Assembly (NCBI RefSeq): GCF_041197575.1
Contig: NZ_JBDKXB010000025.1
Location: forward strand, 1 to 54,079
DNA length: 54,079 bases
Direction: 5' to 3'
DNA from: Thioalkalicoccus limnaeus
GTDB lineage: Bacteria > Pseudomonadota > Gammaproteobacteria > Chromatiales > Chromatiaceae
Part shown: one piece after another, positions 7,848 to 16,584 of the stretch
How positions within the stretch are numbered: position 1 is the stretch's first letter
Layout: every line of letters begins with the position of its first letter
The notes under the pieces: generated by a model
What the model was told of the DNA's origin: nothing
What the model saw: only the letters and a program-made list of their open reading frames with translations
Database searches by the model: none
Made by a program: the position numbers and the translations under genes

Positions 7848-8034
7848 CAGCCAAGGCACCGCAAGGGTTCGCGGGCGAAAAACACGGGGGCCAGCCGACA
7901 GCGAGTCAGTCGGCCGCCGACCTCGGTGCATGACCAATGCTCGCCGGGACTTTGGACGAACAGGCGCCCCTGTTTCGCCTTCACCAAGGAAGACCCTCGC
8001 GTGCAGCGTGCCATTCGATCCCCCGCCAATTCAT
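7847..8034 (-). pseudogene. Small gene between cmr6 and mntA, apparently frameshifted
   Basis: Two translational overlaps bracket this 188-bp interval. An ATG at 8034 overlaps the cmr6 stop (ATGA), and a stop at 7847-7849 overlaps the mntA ATG (TGATG). From the first ATG the frame reads MNWRGIEWHAAREGLPW and stops. The downstream frame reads GSSLVKAKQGRLFVQSPGEHW, continues to TRCRLAPVFFAREPLRCLG and ends exactly at the mntA start. Since 188 is 3x62+2, one extra base would give a single 62-residue gene. So it is either a recent frameshift, a sequencing error or a -1 frameshift product. An alternative is a 55-residue protein from the ATG at 8014, behind GGGGG. Function unknown. Confidence 0.5.
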
Positions 8035-9317
8035 GTGTCCCCCCGTTCGGCCGACGACGATAGGTCAATCCCCCCGGCGGACAAGATCCCGGCGAGTTGC
8101 CAGCCATTGCCGATGGGCACGACCGACACCTCGCACCCCTTCAATGGTTTTTTCTTGGCAAGAACCTTCTGGAGCTTTTCGGGAAGCTGGTCGCGCAGCC
8201 GCTGCGCCGCCGGATTGAATGCGCTCGCGACCTTGCCTTGATAATTGGCCCTGAGCTCTCCGCTGCCCGGGATAAACTGGATTGTGACATCGCTCCAAAG
8301 TTGTTCGGATGCGGTCGCGCCCGAATCGATTCGCAATCTCGACCGATCTTGGCCGGTTGACTCCTCTTTGATGGCGGCCATCGCGCCATAACCGACGGCA
8401 GTCTTGGCACCAAAGCCAAGCCAGGCGAAGGCGTGCTCGAAGGCCGCTGTCATCAGCGCCTTCCAGGCGTTATGCTCGGCGAGGTCGGGCGCCAACTGCG
8501 CGAGGAACAATCGATCGCAGTGGACGTGGACGGCGAAGCCCGATCCGGGAGGAACGGTAAGGAAGTTGATGGGCTTCGGCGAACCGGACTCGTGTGGTGT
8601 CTCGCCTGGTGGTACCTGGTAATAGTGAGTCTGATGGGGTGTCATCACCTCGACCTGCAAAGCGTTTCCTTTGAGTTGAGGATAGACATCCCAAAAGGTC
8701 AGGGCGCCGCGCAGATGGTCGGTCTCGCCCGATGGGACATCCCTCCCGAAAAGGACCTCGACCATTGAGAGGGTGATCGGCTTACCGCCGATTTCGACTC
8801 TGAATATGGATTCCTCGTGCCAGCCTTTCCGATCGCCCCAGTCTCCCGAGGCCAGCTCGCGGGCGGCCTGGCGCAGGACGCCCTTGACACCGCTGCCCGG
8901 CAGATAAGGCAGGCCGTAGGGGTTCAGAAAGGCGAAGCCGTTCTCCAACGGGTGCTCATTGCCCAGGCCGGTCGCAAAAGGGGCGACCGACTCGGTCTCC
9001 AGCCGCAGCAGGGTGCCGCTCGATTGCAGCGTCTTGGCGAACTCGGCTTGGCGGGAGGCGAGCGCCGACATGGTGGCTCGGTCTTCGACGGATAATTTAA
9101 GCGCCTCGTGCAGAGCACTACTCTTATTCTCGTCGCGAAACTCGCGTTCTTGCTTGTCTTTGCCAGCCACCCGGTAGTTGAGGTCGTGGGTTGTCCAGAG
9201 TCGTTCACCAGAGCGATTGTTGACACCCCATAGCTTCAGGTACATGCCGAACCGCAAGCCAGGCGATGCTCGGGAAAAATCCTCCCCGAGATAGTGGGGA
9301 ACCGCCGCGATCGCCAT
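8031..9317 (-). CDS. cmr6: Cmr6, type III-B backbone RAMP protein
   Basis: The 428-residue protein carries the Cmr6 core: LRLETESVAPFATGLG, the glycine-rich YLPGSGVKGVLRQAARE segment, a long GALTFWDVYP region, and HAFAWLGFGAKTAVGYGAM before the C-terminal part. Cmr6 caps the Cmr filament near the 3' end of the crRNA. The roughly 100 residues after the GAKTAVGYG motif, including a Lys-rich EKLQKVLAKKKPLKG stretch, are longer than in many Cmr6 proteins. It follows cmr5 by 2 bp. Confidence 0.95.
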   Translation of the reverse strand: MAIAAVPHYLGEDFSRASPGLRFGMYLKLWGVNNRSGERLWTTHDLNYRVAGKDKQEREFRDENKSSALHEALKLSVEDRATMSALASRQAEFAKTLQSSGTLLRLETESVAPFATGLGNEHPLENGFAFLNPYGLPYLPGSGVKGVLRQAARELASGDWGDRKGWHEESIFRVEIGGKPITLSMVEVLFGRDVPSGETDHLRGALTFWDVYPQLKGNALQVEVMTPHQTHYYQVPPGETPHESGSPKPINFLTVPPGSGFAVHVHCDRLFLAQLAPDLAEHNAWKALMTAAFEHAFAWLGFGAKTAVGYGAMAAIKEESTGQDRSRLRIDSGATASEQLWSDVTIQFIPGSGELRANYQGKVASAFNPAAQRLRDQLPEKLQKVLAKKKPLKGCEVSVVPIGNGWQLAGILSAGGIDLSSSAERGDT

Positions 9318-9319
9318 CT

Positions 9320-9694
9320 TCAGACCCTCCCGGCGCGGGCTGCCGCCGCCATCTGTCGTAGCCAGCGCAGCCAGGCAAAGGCCTCGGCCGTGATGTGCTG
9401 ATAGGTCCGCGGATCGGCGTTCATCAGCGCATCCATGAAGGGCTCGAACTGGTCTTCACGAATGACCTGTGGGAAACGCTGTTGCAGCCAGCCGCGCAAG
9501 TGCCTTGCGAGATCCTCGCAGTGACGCTGCGAGGATTTGGACCCTTTCTCATGCAGGAAGGCCATCACCTGCATCAGCCCGCTGTTCATGATGAGAGCGG
9601 GCAGCCCTTTGGCAAGCTTCATGTACTCGTCGCTGCAATGTTGGCTCTTCTCCCAGGCATCGGCAGCACGTCGTTGCTCTAGAGTCTGTGACAT
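9320..9694 (-). CDS. cmr5: Cmr5, small subunit of the Cmr complex
   Basis: A 124-residue helical protein of Cmr5 type: N-terminal LEQRRAADAWEKSQ, then YMKLAKGLPALIMNSGLMQVMAFLHEKG, and the C-terminal EAFAWLRWLRQMAAA helix. Cmr5 lines the belly of the complex and helps hold the target RNA. It is tightly packed between cmr4 (4 bp) and cmr6 (2 bp). Confidence 0.95.
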   Translation of the reverse strand: MSQTLEQRRAADAWEKSQHCSDEYMKLAKGLPALIMNSGLMQVMAFLHEKGSKSSQRHCEDLARHLRGWLQQRFPQVIREDQFEPFMDALMNADPRTYQHITAEAFAWLRWLRQMAAAARAGRV

Positions 9695-9698
9695 GGGC

Positions 9699-10595
9699 TC
9701 AAGCCTCCAGGATCCTGACGGTTACCAATCCGCGGCCGGTCGTCGCATCGCCGCCGATCTGGATCAGCCGGTTATCGAGTAGATTGCGCAGCATGAGCAT
9801 GACGCCGGTCGCGTCCATGGCGTCTTCCTTTCGGCCGGTGCGAGTCTGGCTGGCCATCAGCGGTGCGAGAAGGACGGATTCCGGCGGCAGATTCTCGGTG
9901 TAGAAGAGGCCCCCACCATCGGCGGTTCCGGTATCGGGATCGATGCGCACGTGCGGCTCGACGACCGTCGCATGCTCGGTGAAATAACCGAAATCCGTGT
10001 CCGAGAGGATCACAAGATCCTTCGTAAGCTTGTCGCGGAAGAAGGCATGTTCTGGCCCCTGCGGCAGAGCCTTGCTCGCCAGATCCTGAGTCAGGTCAGG
10101 CAGATCGGGAGAAATACGCGCCGTGTATTCGAAGGCTTCGAGATGCAGCTTGTCGTTGGCGAGCAGCTCCGGATTGGCTAGGACGCAGTGCCCCTCTGTG
10201 ACGTCGGGAATCCGCCATTCCACCGCCAGACCGATCAGGGTCAGTAGGCGTTGCGCCCGGCCGAGCGCCTGCGGGCATGTCGCATAGACATAGCCATTCT
10301 TGAGACAGCGTACCGGGAAAGCGACAAGCTGTGCGTCGCCGAAGCTGACCGCTCCGGCATGCAGGTCACTGCTCCCAGACTCGGGTCCGAACACCCGGTC
10401 GATCAAGACGCGATCCCCACCGATGGCCTCGAACCCGTGGCGCACCGCGCCCTTGATCCCGGACCCGGCGAAACATGGGTGCTTTGTGTGCCGTTCGCGC
10501 TGGATGGGGTTGTCGATGACGCCGAGCATCGAGCCAGCGCCGAGATGGACCGGACTCACGGCATAAAGAAAGACGGCAGCCTGTTTTTCGAACAT
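9699..10595 (-). CDS. cmr4: Cmr4, target-RNA-cleaving backbone subunit
   Basis: The 298-residue RAMP protein has the Cmr4 start FLYAVSPVHLGAGSMLGVID followed by NPIQRERHTKHPCFAGSGIKG. D28 in the GVIDNPIQRE loop corresponds to the aspartate that cleaves target RNA at 6-nt intervals in known Cmr complexes, so cleavage should be intact. The C-terminal GGDATTGRGLV segment is also typical. It lies 15 bp after cmr3. Confidence 0.96.
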   Translation of the reverse strand: MFEKQAAVFLYAVSPVHLGAGSMLGVIDNPIQRERHTKHPCFAGSGIKGAVRHGFEAIGGDRVLIDRVFGPESGSSDLHAGAVSFGDAQLVAFPVRCLKNGYVYATCPQALGRAQRLLTLIGLAVEWRIPDVTEGHCVLANPELLANDKLHLEAFEYTARISPDLPDLTQDLASKALPQGPEHAFFRDKLTKDLVILSDTDFGYFTEHATVVEPHVRIDPDTGTADGGGLFYTENLPPESVLLAPLMASQTRTGRKEDAMDATGVMLMLRNLLDNRLIQIGGDATTGRGLVTVRILEA

Positions 10596-10610
10596 CGAGG
10601 TTCCCTCTTC

Positions 10611-11735
10611 TTAGTAAACGGCAAAGGTGAAACGGTTGAAGCCCTCGGCGCGACGGTGGGGATTTTCCGGCGGATCAGACCAGAGGCCCATTTCGGCAAG
10701 CTTGCGCAGGGCGTCCGGGGTCGTCGCATGCAAGTCCTCGATCCAATAAACACTACCAGCGGGGACGGCGCGCTGAGCCGTTTTGGGCTGCCACCGGGCC
10801 AGATCCCACCCGGACACGACCTCTGCCCGCGGGACAGCGGCGCAAACGAGCCTCCCTGAGACCTCGCCAAGCTGCCAGTGCCCGTCAGGTTGGCTACCAG
10901 GCAAACGCCAACCAGCGGCGAAGAGTCCCGGCGTGGTCAACACGATTCGGCAGCGTCGTGCTCGGAGCAAGGCATCGACATCCGGTGCGGGTGGGGCGTA
11001 CTCGACGCCCTGGATGGCTGCCGCGCGACCATCGCCGCCCAGCCGTACCGTGCCCGAGGTGCTGGGCTCGGCTCCTCGAACACCAACCAGGAACCCGAGA
11101 TCCGGCGTCAGCGCAACAGCTTGGCCGGTGAAGAGCTTGCCGTCGTCGGCGCGACGCCGCTCGGCGTCGAGACCCACACCGATGCGTGTATCGAGCTTCC
11201 AGAGATTCGCGATCGGCTCGACATCGTCAGCGGCTGGCGTCTCGCCAGCCAGATATCGCGCCCAGCCGCGCTGTGTCAGCCAGAAGCCCGAGACCGTTTT
11301 GCGTCGCGCGGGCTCAGCCAGCAGCGGGAGCTTGGCCAGCGGAGCGGAAGACTGGATTCCCGCTGCCGCCGAATGGGGTTTCAGCCGTTCGACAGTCAGG
11401 GGGCCGAGGTCGGCCTGCGTCAGCACGAGATCGGCCGGTAGCGCAAACAGACCCTCGATGCGTCCACCCGCCTCGCAACGTGCCAGATGGAAGTCGGTCA
11501 CACGGAATGAGCCGGGCCGATGGGGCGTGCCGAGTGTTGGATGCGGCACGCGGCCAGCAGCGAAGTCGCCGGGATCGACCCGGTCATCGGCGAGAATCCG
11601 CGAGCGCAACGCGCCGGCAGCGACGGACGGCCAGGGCGGAACCAGGCTCTCACCGAAACTGCCGGGGTCGTCGAATAGCTTGTTGCCGCGCAGATAGAGC
11701 ACGTCGAGCGGCTGCAAGAAGCAATAGGTCGTCAT
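10611..11735 (-). CDS. cmr3: Cmr3, crRNA 5'-handle-binding subunit
   Basis: The 374-residue protein begins YCFLQPLDVLYLRGNKLF and continues ESLVPPWPSVAAGALRSRIL, the usual Cmr3 opening. It contains AGWRLPGSQ and ends RAEGFNRFTFAVY. Cmr3 sits with Cas10 at the foot of the complex and holds the crRNA 5' tag. Its ATG overlaps the stop of a HEPN toxin gene (ATGA), so translation of Cmr3 may depend on translation of the toxin. Confidence 0.94.
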   Translation of the reverse strand: MTTYCFLQPLDVLYLRGNKLFDDPGSFGESLVPPWPSVAAGALRSRILADDRVDPGDFAAGRVPHPTLGTPHRPGSFRVTDFHLARCEAGGRIEGLFALPADLVLTQADLGPLTVERLKPHSAAAGIQSSAPLAKLPLLAEPARRKTVSGFWLTQRGWARYLAGETPAADDVEPIANLWKLDTRIGVGLDAERRRADDGKLFTGQAVALTPDLGFLVGVRGAEPSTSGTVRLGGDGRAAAIQGVEYAPPAPDVDALLRARRCRIVLTTPGLFAAGWRLPGSQPDGHWQLGEVSGRLVCAAVPRAEVVSGWDLARWQPKTAQRAVPAGSVYWIEDLHATTPDALRKLAEMGLWSDPPENPHRRAEGFNRFTFAVY

Positions 11736-12094
11736 CTGGTGGGTCTCTCATCCAGGGTCTGGCGCATGCGCGCGACGGCTTGCGCCAAACCGGGTAGATC
11801 CTGCTCGATCACGCTCCAGACGAGCTCGGGGTCGAGTCCAAGGTAGCCGTGTGCCAAAACATTGCGAAACCCGGCGATGTCTCGCCACGGGATACCAGGC
11901 TCGGCCGACTTGAGCCTGTCGGACAAACGCTGCGTCGATTCGGCGAGGGTTTGCAGATTGCGAATCACCGCGTCCTGGACGAGTCGCGACCCCATGAAGG
12001 TGGCCCGCTCGCCCTTCGTGTATTCCGAGATGCGCTCGATGCAGTCGGCGCCGTGCCTCAATAACACCGCATCGGAGTCCTTGACCGGCGTCAT
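11732..12094 (-). CDS. HepT-family HEPN toxin (DUF86) inside the cmr operon
   Basis: A 120-residue protein of the DUF86/HepT family with the RNase motif R77-N-V-L-A-H82-G-Y84. The ATG at 12094 forms an ATGA overlap with the upstream nucleotidyltransferase stop; an ATG three codons earlier is also possible. Its own stop overlaps the cmr3 start by ATGA. The toxin is therefore translationally wired between its antitoxin and a Cmr subunit. HepT proteins are RNases that the partner inactivates by AMP addition to the motif tyrosine, which is present. Confidence 0.9.
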   Translation of the reverse strand: MTPVKDSDAVLLRHGADCIERISEYTKGERATFMGSRLVQDAVIRNLQTLAESTQRLSDRLKSAEPGIPWRDIAGFRNVLAHGYLGLDPELVWSVIEQDLPGLAQAVARMRQTLDERPTR

Positions 12095-12375
12095 AGGGAG
12101 CACGCCTCCCGCAGCACGCGGTCACGCAAGGCTGGGTGGAGACTGGCCTCGGTGACCAGATCGACTTTGCGGTGCGTGAGATCCTGGACATCCATCAACA
12201 ATCCCCCCAGCGCCAAACCGCTGCGTCCGGGTGGAAGAGAGACGAGGAGATCGATATCGCTGTCGGCCCCAGCATCGCCGCGGGCCATCGAGCCGAAGAC
12301 ACGGACGTTTTCGATGCCATGACGGGCAGCGAGCGCGCGGATGGCCGCGCGATGTTGCTCGATCAATGGATGCAT
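12091..12375 (-). CDS. MntA-family nucleotidyltransferase antitoxin inside the cmr operon
   Basis: A 94-residue minimal nucleotidyltransferase with G28-S-M-A-R-G-D (FGSMARGD), D40-I-D42 (GADSDIDLLV), and a third acidic strand KVDLV. It should be catalytically complete and is the expected AMP-adding antitoxin for the downstream HEPN protein. It begins only 12 bp after the cmr2 stop, so the pair is in the same transcript as cmr2 and cmr3. Confidence 0.9.
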   Translation of the reverse strand: MHPLIEQHRAAIRALAARHGIENVRVFGSMARGDAGADSDIDLLVSLPPGRSGLALGGLLMDVQDLTHRKVDLVTEASLHPALRDRVLREACSL

Positions 12376-12387
12376 AGCGGATCCTCC

Positions 12388-15300
12388 TCAATCATTGTCG
12401 GTGTTGCGGGTCTCGCGGGCCAAGAATTCAGCAACGCCAAGGACGTTGGCTAGCCATTCGAGTCGCTTTTCCGACTCTCCGAGCGTCAGTGCCGTCAGCC
12501 GGCGTGCCAGTCCTGGCACATCGTGATGGGCGGCCAGCGCCTTGCTCCGTGTCTGGCGGGCAAGCTGGTAGGCCAGCATCCGCTCCAACATCGTGCCATC
12601 GTCCTGCGGATCGGGCAGGTCCTTCAGCCAGGCAAGACTGTTATAGACGGCGCGCCGCGAAACCCCTTCAGCTCCCAGGAAGGCGCGCAGGTCGGAGAGC
12701 ACTTGCAGCGGCTCGCCCCATTTGGCCGTGAACTGGCGTATGCCCCCCGAACGTTTAAGCAGCGTCAAACTGAAGGCATCCCGGCCGCCGCGCGTTTTCG
12801 CCTGCTGCTCGGCGGCGCGCAGCTCCCGCAGCACGGCACCGAGCGGTGCCTGGTGATGGGCGATCACGGCACCACAGCTGGCCGTCGCCTTCTCGCCCAT
12901 GAGCCGTAGCAAGCGTTTGTCGAGCAAGGCAAAGCCCTGACTCAATACCAGCCCATCACGATCGCCAGACCGATGACTCGGATCGTGACCAGAGTAGGCC
13001 CAACGCAGGCGCTGCATGGCCGGCAGCAGATCGCCGACCGGCAGCATGGCGAGCACGTCGTCGCCACCGGCGTAGATGACTCGACCGAGATGTTCGACTT
13101 CCACGACATGGCGGACCAAGGTCAGCGCGAAGTCGTTCAGTGCACCGGAAATCGCCAGATGCCGATTCGGCGAGAGGGCGCGCGTCTGCCGGCCGTAGTC
13201 TTCGATCAGCCGGTTGCCCGTAGCATGCCGGTCAAAACCGGCTCGAATATCGGGATGGAAGCTTTGCCGATAGCTGACACCCTCGCCCGAGACCGTCTCA
13301 CCCGACAACCAGGCGCCCATGCGGTCTCCATCCATCAGCAGCAGGGCATAATAGGTCTCGGCCTTGACGCGCTCCCCAGGTTTCCTCCAGGAACTCAGCG
13401 AGTCCTCCACCAGATCCTTCAAACGTTGCGCCTCCTTCTCATCCTCCAGGCGCAGGCCGTCTGCGATCTCCAGAAGACCGACTAATCGCTTGGCGTCCGC
13501 AAGCCCTTCGGGGTTCTGTCGCTGATACCGGCTCACCAGCCGCCGGGGCAGCGCAACGGCCTCCGGCTGATGGGTCTTTAACGCCTCGCTCCAACCTGAT
13601 GCGACCTGCCCGCCATGCGCGAGCCACTGATCGATCTGATGGGCGAGAGCCATGGTGTGGGTGGAGACTACAAAGCGCTGCAGATCGCCGCCGACCGCCT
13701 CCCGTACTTCTTCGGCAAACAGCGTCGGCCACAGGCGTTTGATGGCTGGCAAGGCCCCCAAATGCTCGCCTGGCTTTGCCCAGCTCGGCCGCGCTCTCGC
13801 CACGCGCGTCCCCCTGGCCACGCGGGCCCAGAGTGTATCCGTCTGGCGACGATAGGAGGTCTCGAGCTGTTCGGGATCGGTCGTCAGCCATTCCGTCTCG
13901 CCGGTCAGCGAGCATCGCCAGCCCCTCTGTTCGGACTGGCCGAAAGGCCTCACCGCTTTGGCGGCGGCGAGGACACGCTCCGCCAGATCGTAGACGGCCG
14001 GATAAAGGACACCGGGATTGGGTGCAAAAAAGGTCGTGCCGTCGGCCCAGCAGGCTTCGCGTTGCAGCACGCGCCACGCGGGGCTCTGCAGAAAGCCGCT
14101 GTCCTCGCCCGGTGCAACGCCGAAAAAGGGGGCGATCGCGTCCGATAACCGGGACGTGTCCAAATCCGTCTGCCGATCCGGGTTGCGGGCACGGATCAGC
14201 GAGAACGGCACTGCCGCCCAATGCACCTCGGGAAAGCCGTGGAGTTGATCCCGCATCTGTTGGTGGCAGTATTGCTCGCTGCCGTTGGCGAGACCGACGG
14301 CGTCGAGCAGACGATCGACGACGCGTTTTCCAAGCGAATCCAGCCAGCCCCGCACGCTCTGCTCGACTGTGCTGGCCAAGTCGGCTACTCGCGCCCGCGG
14401 TACGAGTGCGACGAAGCGGTTTGGCAGGGCGGCCGAGAACAAGGGATTACTGTCCGTGCCGCCACGGGTCCAATCGCAGTCTTCGAACAAGCTGGCATCG
14501 AGGCCGCACTCGGTCCGCAGCCAGAGATCGACCTGTGGCACGCCACGCAGACGCGGGAACAGAATGGCGTCAGGCCCAAGGGTTTCGCAGACCGGACGCA
14601 TCGCCTCCCAAGCGAGCCGAGCCAGCAGATGCGACCCGGCCCACAAATCGGACGTTGAGCGGGCTGCACGGATGAATGGCTGCACCGGGCCGATCGAGAG
14701 TGCCAACAGGGCTGTTTCGCCGTCGGGATCAGCGGCCGCAGCTCCCCCGAAGGCGGACACCAGATCCAGATGATCCCAGATGCTGTGATCCGGTACCCGC
14801 GTATCGGCCGGCAGGAGGCGCCACAGCGCACCAAGCTTGCCGAAATCCTCCTGCTCTTGCAGCTCGGACCCGAAGCGCCAGATGGCCAATAGGGACTTGC
14901 GCCAGTCGACGCCGTCAGGAGCTCGCGCGATAAGGCGGGCAAAGTGCGCCAAACTGCGCGACTTGATGTCGTGGAAGTCCGTGTCGCTCAGCCCCCCAAG
15001 TCGCCCGAGGTCGTATTCGGTGCCGGTCAACGGATGGATCAGGACCGGTCGCTTGGCCCAGTTGACCTGAGCCCAGTCGGCAACCTTCAGTGTTCGGGTT
15101 TGTCCGCGCTTGGTGGAGACGGTGATCTCCCCCATCGGCCATTGGGGTCGATCGGCAGCCGCGGCGAGCCAATCGGCGCGTTTGACGACCTCGTACATCG
15201 AACGCGATACGCCTTGTTCGAAGATCAAAGTGTGGGAGTCGTGCGTGCTATCAGCGGGGAGCGTTTCGCCAGCAATCTGCTCGATCCCGAGCAGTCGCTG

Positions 15301-15420
15301 CAATGCGCGCGAGGTACCGCCCTCGTGTCCTGCCGGGTCACGCAGCAGCACCAGTGCCTTTTCAGCCGGGTCGTGCAGACGGGCGAGAAGCTTGGTTTGC
15401 CAGAGTCTGTTGTCGTCCAT
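12388..15420 (-). CDS. cmr2: Cmr2 (Cas10), cyclic oligoadenylate synthase subunit
   Basis: The 1010-residue Cas10 protein opens with an HD-type motif, H16-D17-P in LLARLHDPAEKAL. It has the palm-domain cyclase motif G785-G-D-D788 in VIYAGGDDVLAMLP. Both motifs are intact. That predicts ssDNase potential and synthesis of cyclic oligoadenylates on target-RNA binding, consistent with two CARF proteins downstream. A second palm-like region lies around ALLALSIGPVQPFIRAARS. The start follows GAGGTCTCAGC. It is 9 bp downstream of cmr1 and 12 bp upstream of the embedded antitoxin gene. Confidence 0.97.
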   Translation of the reverse strand: MDDNRLWQTKLLARLHDPAEKALVLLRDPAGHEGGTSRALQRLLGIEQIAGETLPADSTHDSHTLIFEQGVSRSMYEVVKRADWLAAAADRPQWPMGEITVSTKRGQTRTLKVADWAQVNWAKRPVLIHPLTGTEYDLGRLGGLSDTDFHDIKSRSLAHFARLIARAPDGVDWRKSLLAIWRFGSELQEQEDFGKLGALWRLLPADTRVPDHSIWDHLDLVSAFGGAAAADPDGETALLALSIGPVQPFIRAARSTSDLWAGSHLLARLAWEAMRPVCETLGPDAILFPRLRGVPQVDLWLRTECGLDASLFEDCDWTRGGTDSNPLFSAALPNRFVALVPRARVADLASTVEQSVRGWLDSLGKRVVDRLLDAVGLANGSEQYCHQQMRDQLHGFPEVHWAAVPFSLIRARNPDRQTDLDTSRLSDAIAPFFGVAPGEDSGFLQSPAWRVLQREACWADGTTFFAPNPGVLYPAVYDLAERVLAAAKAVRPFGQSEQRGWRCSLTGETEWLTTDPEQLETSYRRQTDTLWARVARGTRVARARPSWAKPGEHLGALPAIKRLWPTLFAEEVREAVGGDLQRFVVSTHTMALAHQIDQWLAHGGQVASGWSEALKTHQPEAVALPRRLVSRYQRQNPEGLADAKRLVGLLEIADGLRLEDEKEAQRLKDLVEDSLSSWRKPGERVKAETYYALLLMDGDRMGAWLSGETVSGEGVSYRQSFHPDIRAGFDRHATGNRLIEDYGRQTRALSPNRHLAISGALNDFALTLVRHVVEVEHLGRVIYAGGDDVLAMLPVGDLLPAMQRLRWAYSGHDPSHRSGDRDGLVLSQGFALLDKRLLRLMGEKATASCGAVIAHHQAPLGAVLRELRAAEQQAKTRGGRDAFSLTLLKRSGGIRQFTAKWGEPLQVLSDLRAFLGAEGVSRRAVYNSLAWLKDLPDPQDDGTMLERMLAYQLARQTRSKALAAHHDVPGLARRLTALTLGESEKRLEWLANVLGVAEFLARETRNTDND

Positions 15421-15429
15421 GCTGAGACC

Positions 15430-16497
15430 TCAAGCGGGGATTCGGGTGAGCATGTGGGCCGGGTCGTCCAGGAAGCGGTGAACCCGCGACCAGACCTGTT
15501 CGATGGCCGCCAGGTCCGGGCTGAAAGCAGCCGGTGGGGCGCAGGGGACATGGACGACGACGCCGTACGGCTTGCCTTTGCCGTCGTGGCGTACCTTGAA
15601 GCGGAGGCTGTTGGGTAGCCGCGCATGACCCCAGCCTCGCACAGAATGACGTGTGATCGGATAGCTGAGCCAATGGCGATCGAGTGGTTTCTGATGGGGC
15701 GGCCTCATGTTGTTCAGAAACTTGAATTGGGTGCGCAGTCCGATCTTGATCTCCGCAAGTTGACGCATCACGAACTTCCAGTCGTCGCATGCGGATGTCC
15801 GCCAGATCAATGGCCGTTCATCGCGGCCGATGCCATGAGGCCAATCCCGCTTTAGCGCACGTCGCCAATCGAGCAGGAAATCCGACTTGCCGGATTCCAG
15901 CGGACCGTCGAGGGCAGGGCTTTCGTTGTTACTCGGCGTGAGACTCAATGAGCCCCAGCCATTGCGGCTGCGACCACCCAGAGTGCCGTAGTGCGAGATG
16001 AGCCAGAGGGTTTGTTCGAGGATCTTTCGGTGGGTTTCCTCGAATGCCAGAGATAAGGTGGCGGTTTCACCGGCCTGGATTGCCGCATTGACCTTCTCGG
16101 AAAATCTGGTGTTGTGTCGCCCGTCGAGTGGACCGAAGCCGAGGTAGGCATGCGGGCCCACCTTGTAACGAGTCTTCTCGACTTCCGGGTGATGAACAAC
16201 CGCTTGTTCGAGCCGGTCCCAGGTCTTCAGTTTTCCGGTGTCCCACCGATCCAGCCGGATCCGGATGCGACTCTTCCTCGATCCTTCCCGCCCGTCGGCG
16301 GCCACGCCGAAGAGCAACCCCTCTTCGCGCCGCATCGTCTCGACATCGACGCTCGCATGCTGCCCGGCGGCAAAGGCGACCCGCCACCACTGACGCAGCA
16401 GCGCCTTTAAGGGTGGCGTGCGCCACTGCCCGGTCTGCTCGGAATTCCCGAGAAAGGCCGGGGTGTTGAAAGAGATCCGATAGTCGTACTGAATCAT
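15430..16497 (-). CDS. cmr1: Cmr1, RAMP subunit at the crRNA 3' end
   Basis: The 354-residue protein begins MIQYDYRISFNTPAFLG, continues TPPLKALLRQWWRVAF, and has YGTLGGRSRNGWGSLSL, all typical of Cmr1. Cmr1 binds near the crRNA 3' end at the top of the complex. The start at 16497 was preferred over an in-frame ATG 18 codons upstream, because AGAGG precedes it and the family begins with this strand. It is 87 bp downstream of cas6. Confidence 0.94.
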   Translation of the reverse strand: MIQYDYRISFNTPAFLGNSEQTGQWRTPPLKALLRQWWRVAFAAGQHASVDVETMRREEGLLFGVAADGREGSRKSRIRIRLDRWDTGKLKTWDRLEQAVVHHPEVEKTRYKVGPHAYLGFGPLDGRHNTRFSEKVNAAIQAGETATLSLAFEETHRKILEQTLWLISHYGTLGGRSRNGWGSLSLTPSNNESPALDGPLESGKSDFLLDWRRALKRDWPHGIGRDERPLIWRTSACDDWKFVMRQLAEIKIGLRTQFKFLNNMRPPHQKPLDRHWLSYPITRHSVRGWGHARLPNSLRFKVRHDGKGKPYGVVVHVPCAPPAAFSPDLAAIEQVWSRVHRFLDDPAHMLTRIPA

Positions 16498-16584
16498 TCT
16501 GCCTGTTCCTCTTGGCTCAATCCGCGGCCACGAATCTGGTTGCCAACCCATCGATCCTTCACATTATCCACCGGGCGGTTAGCC

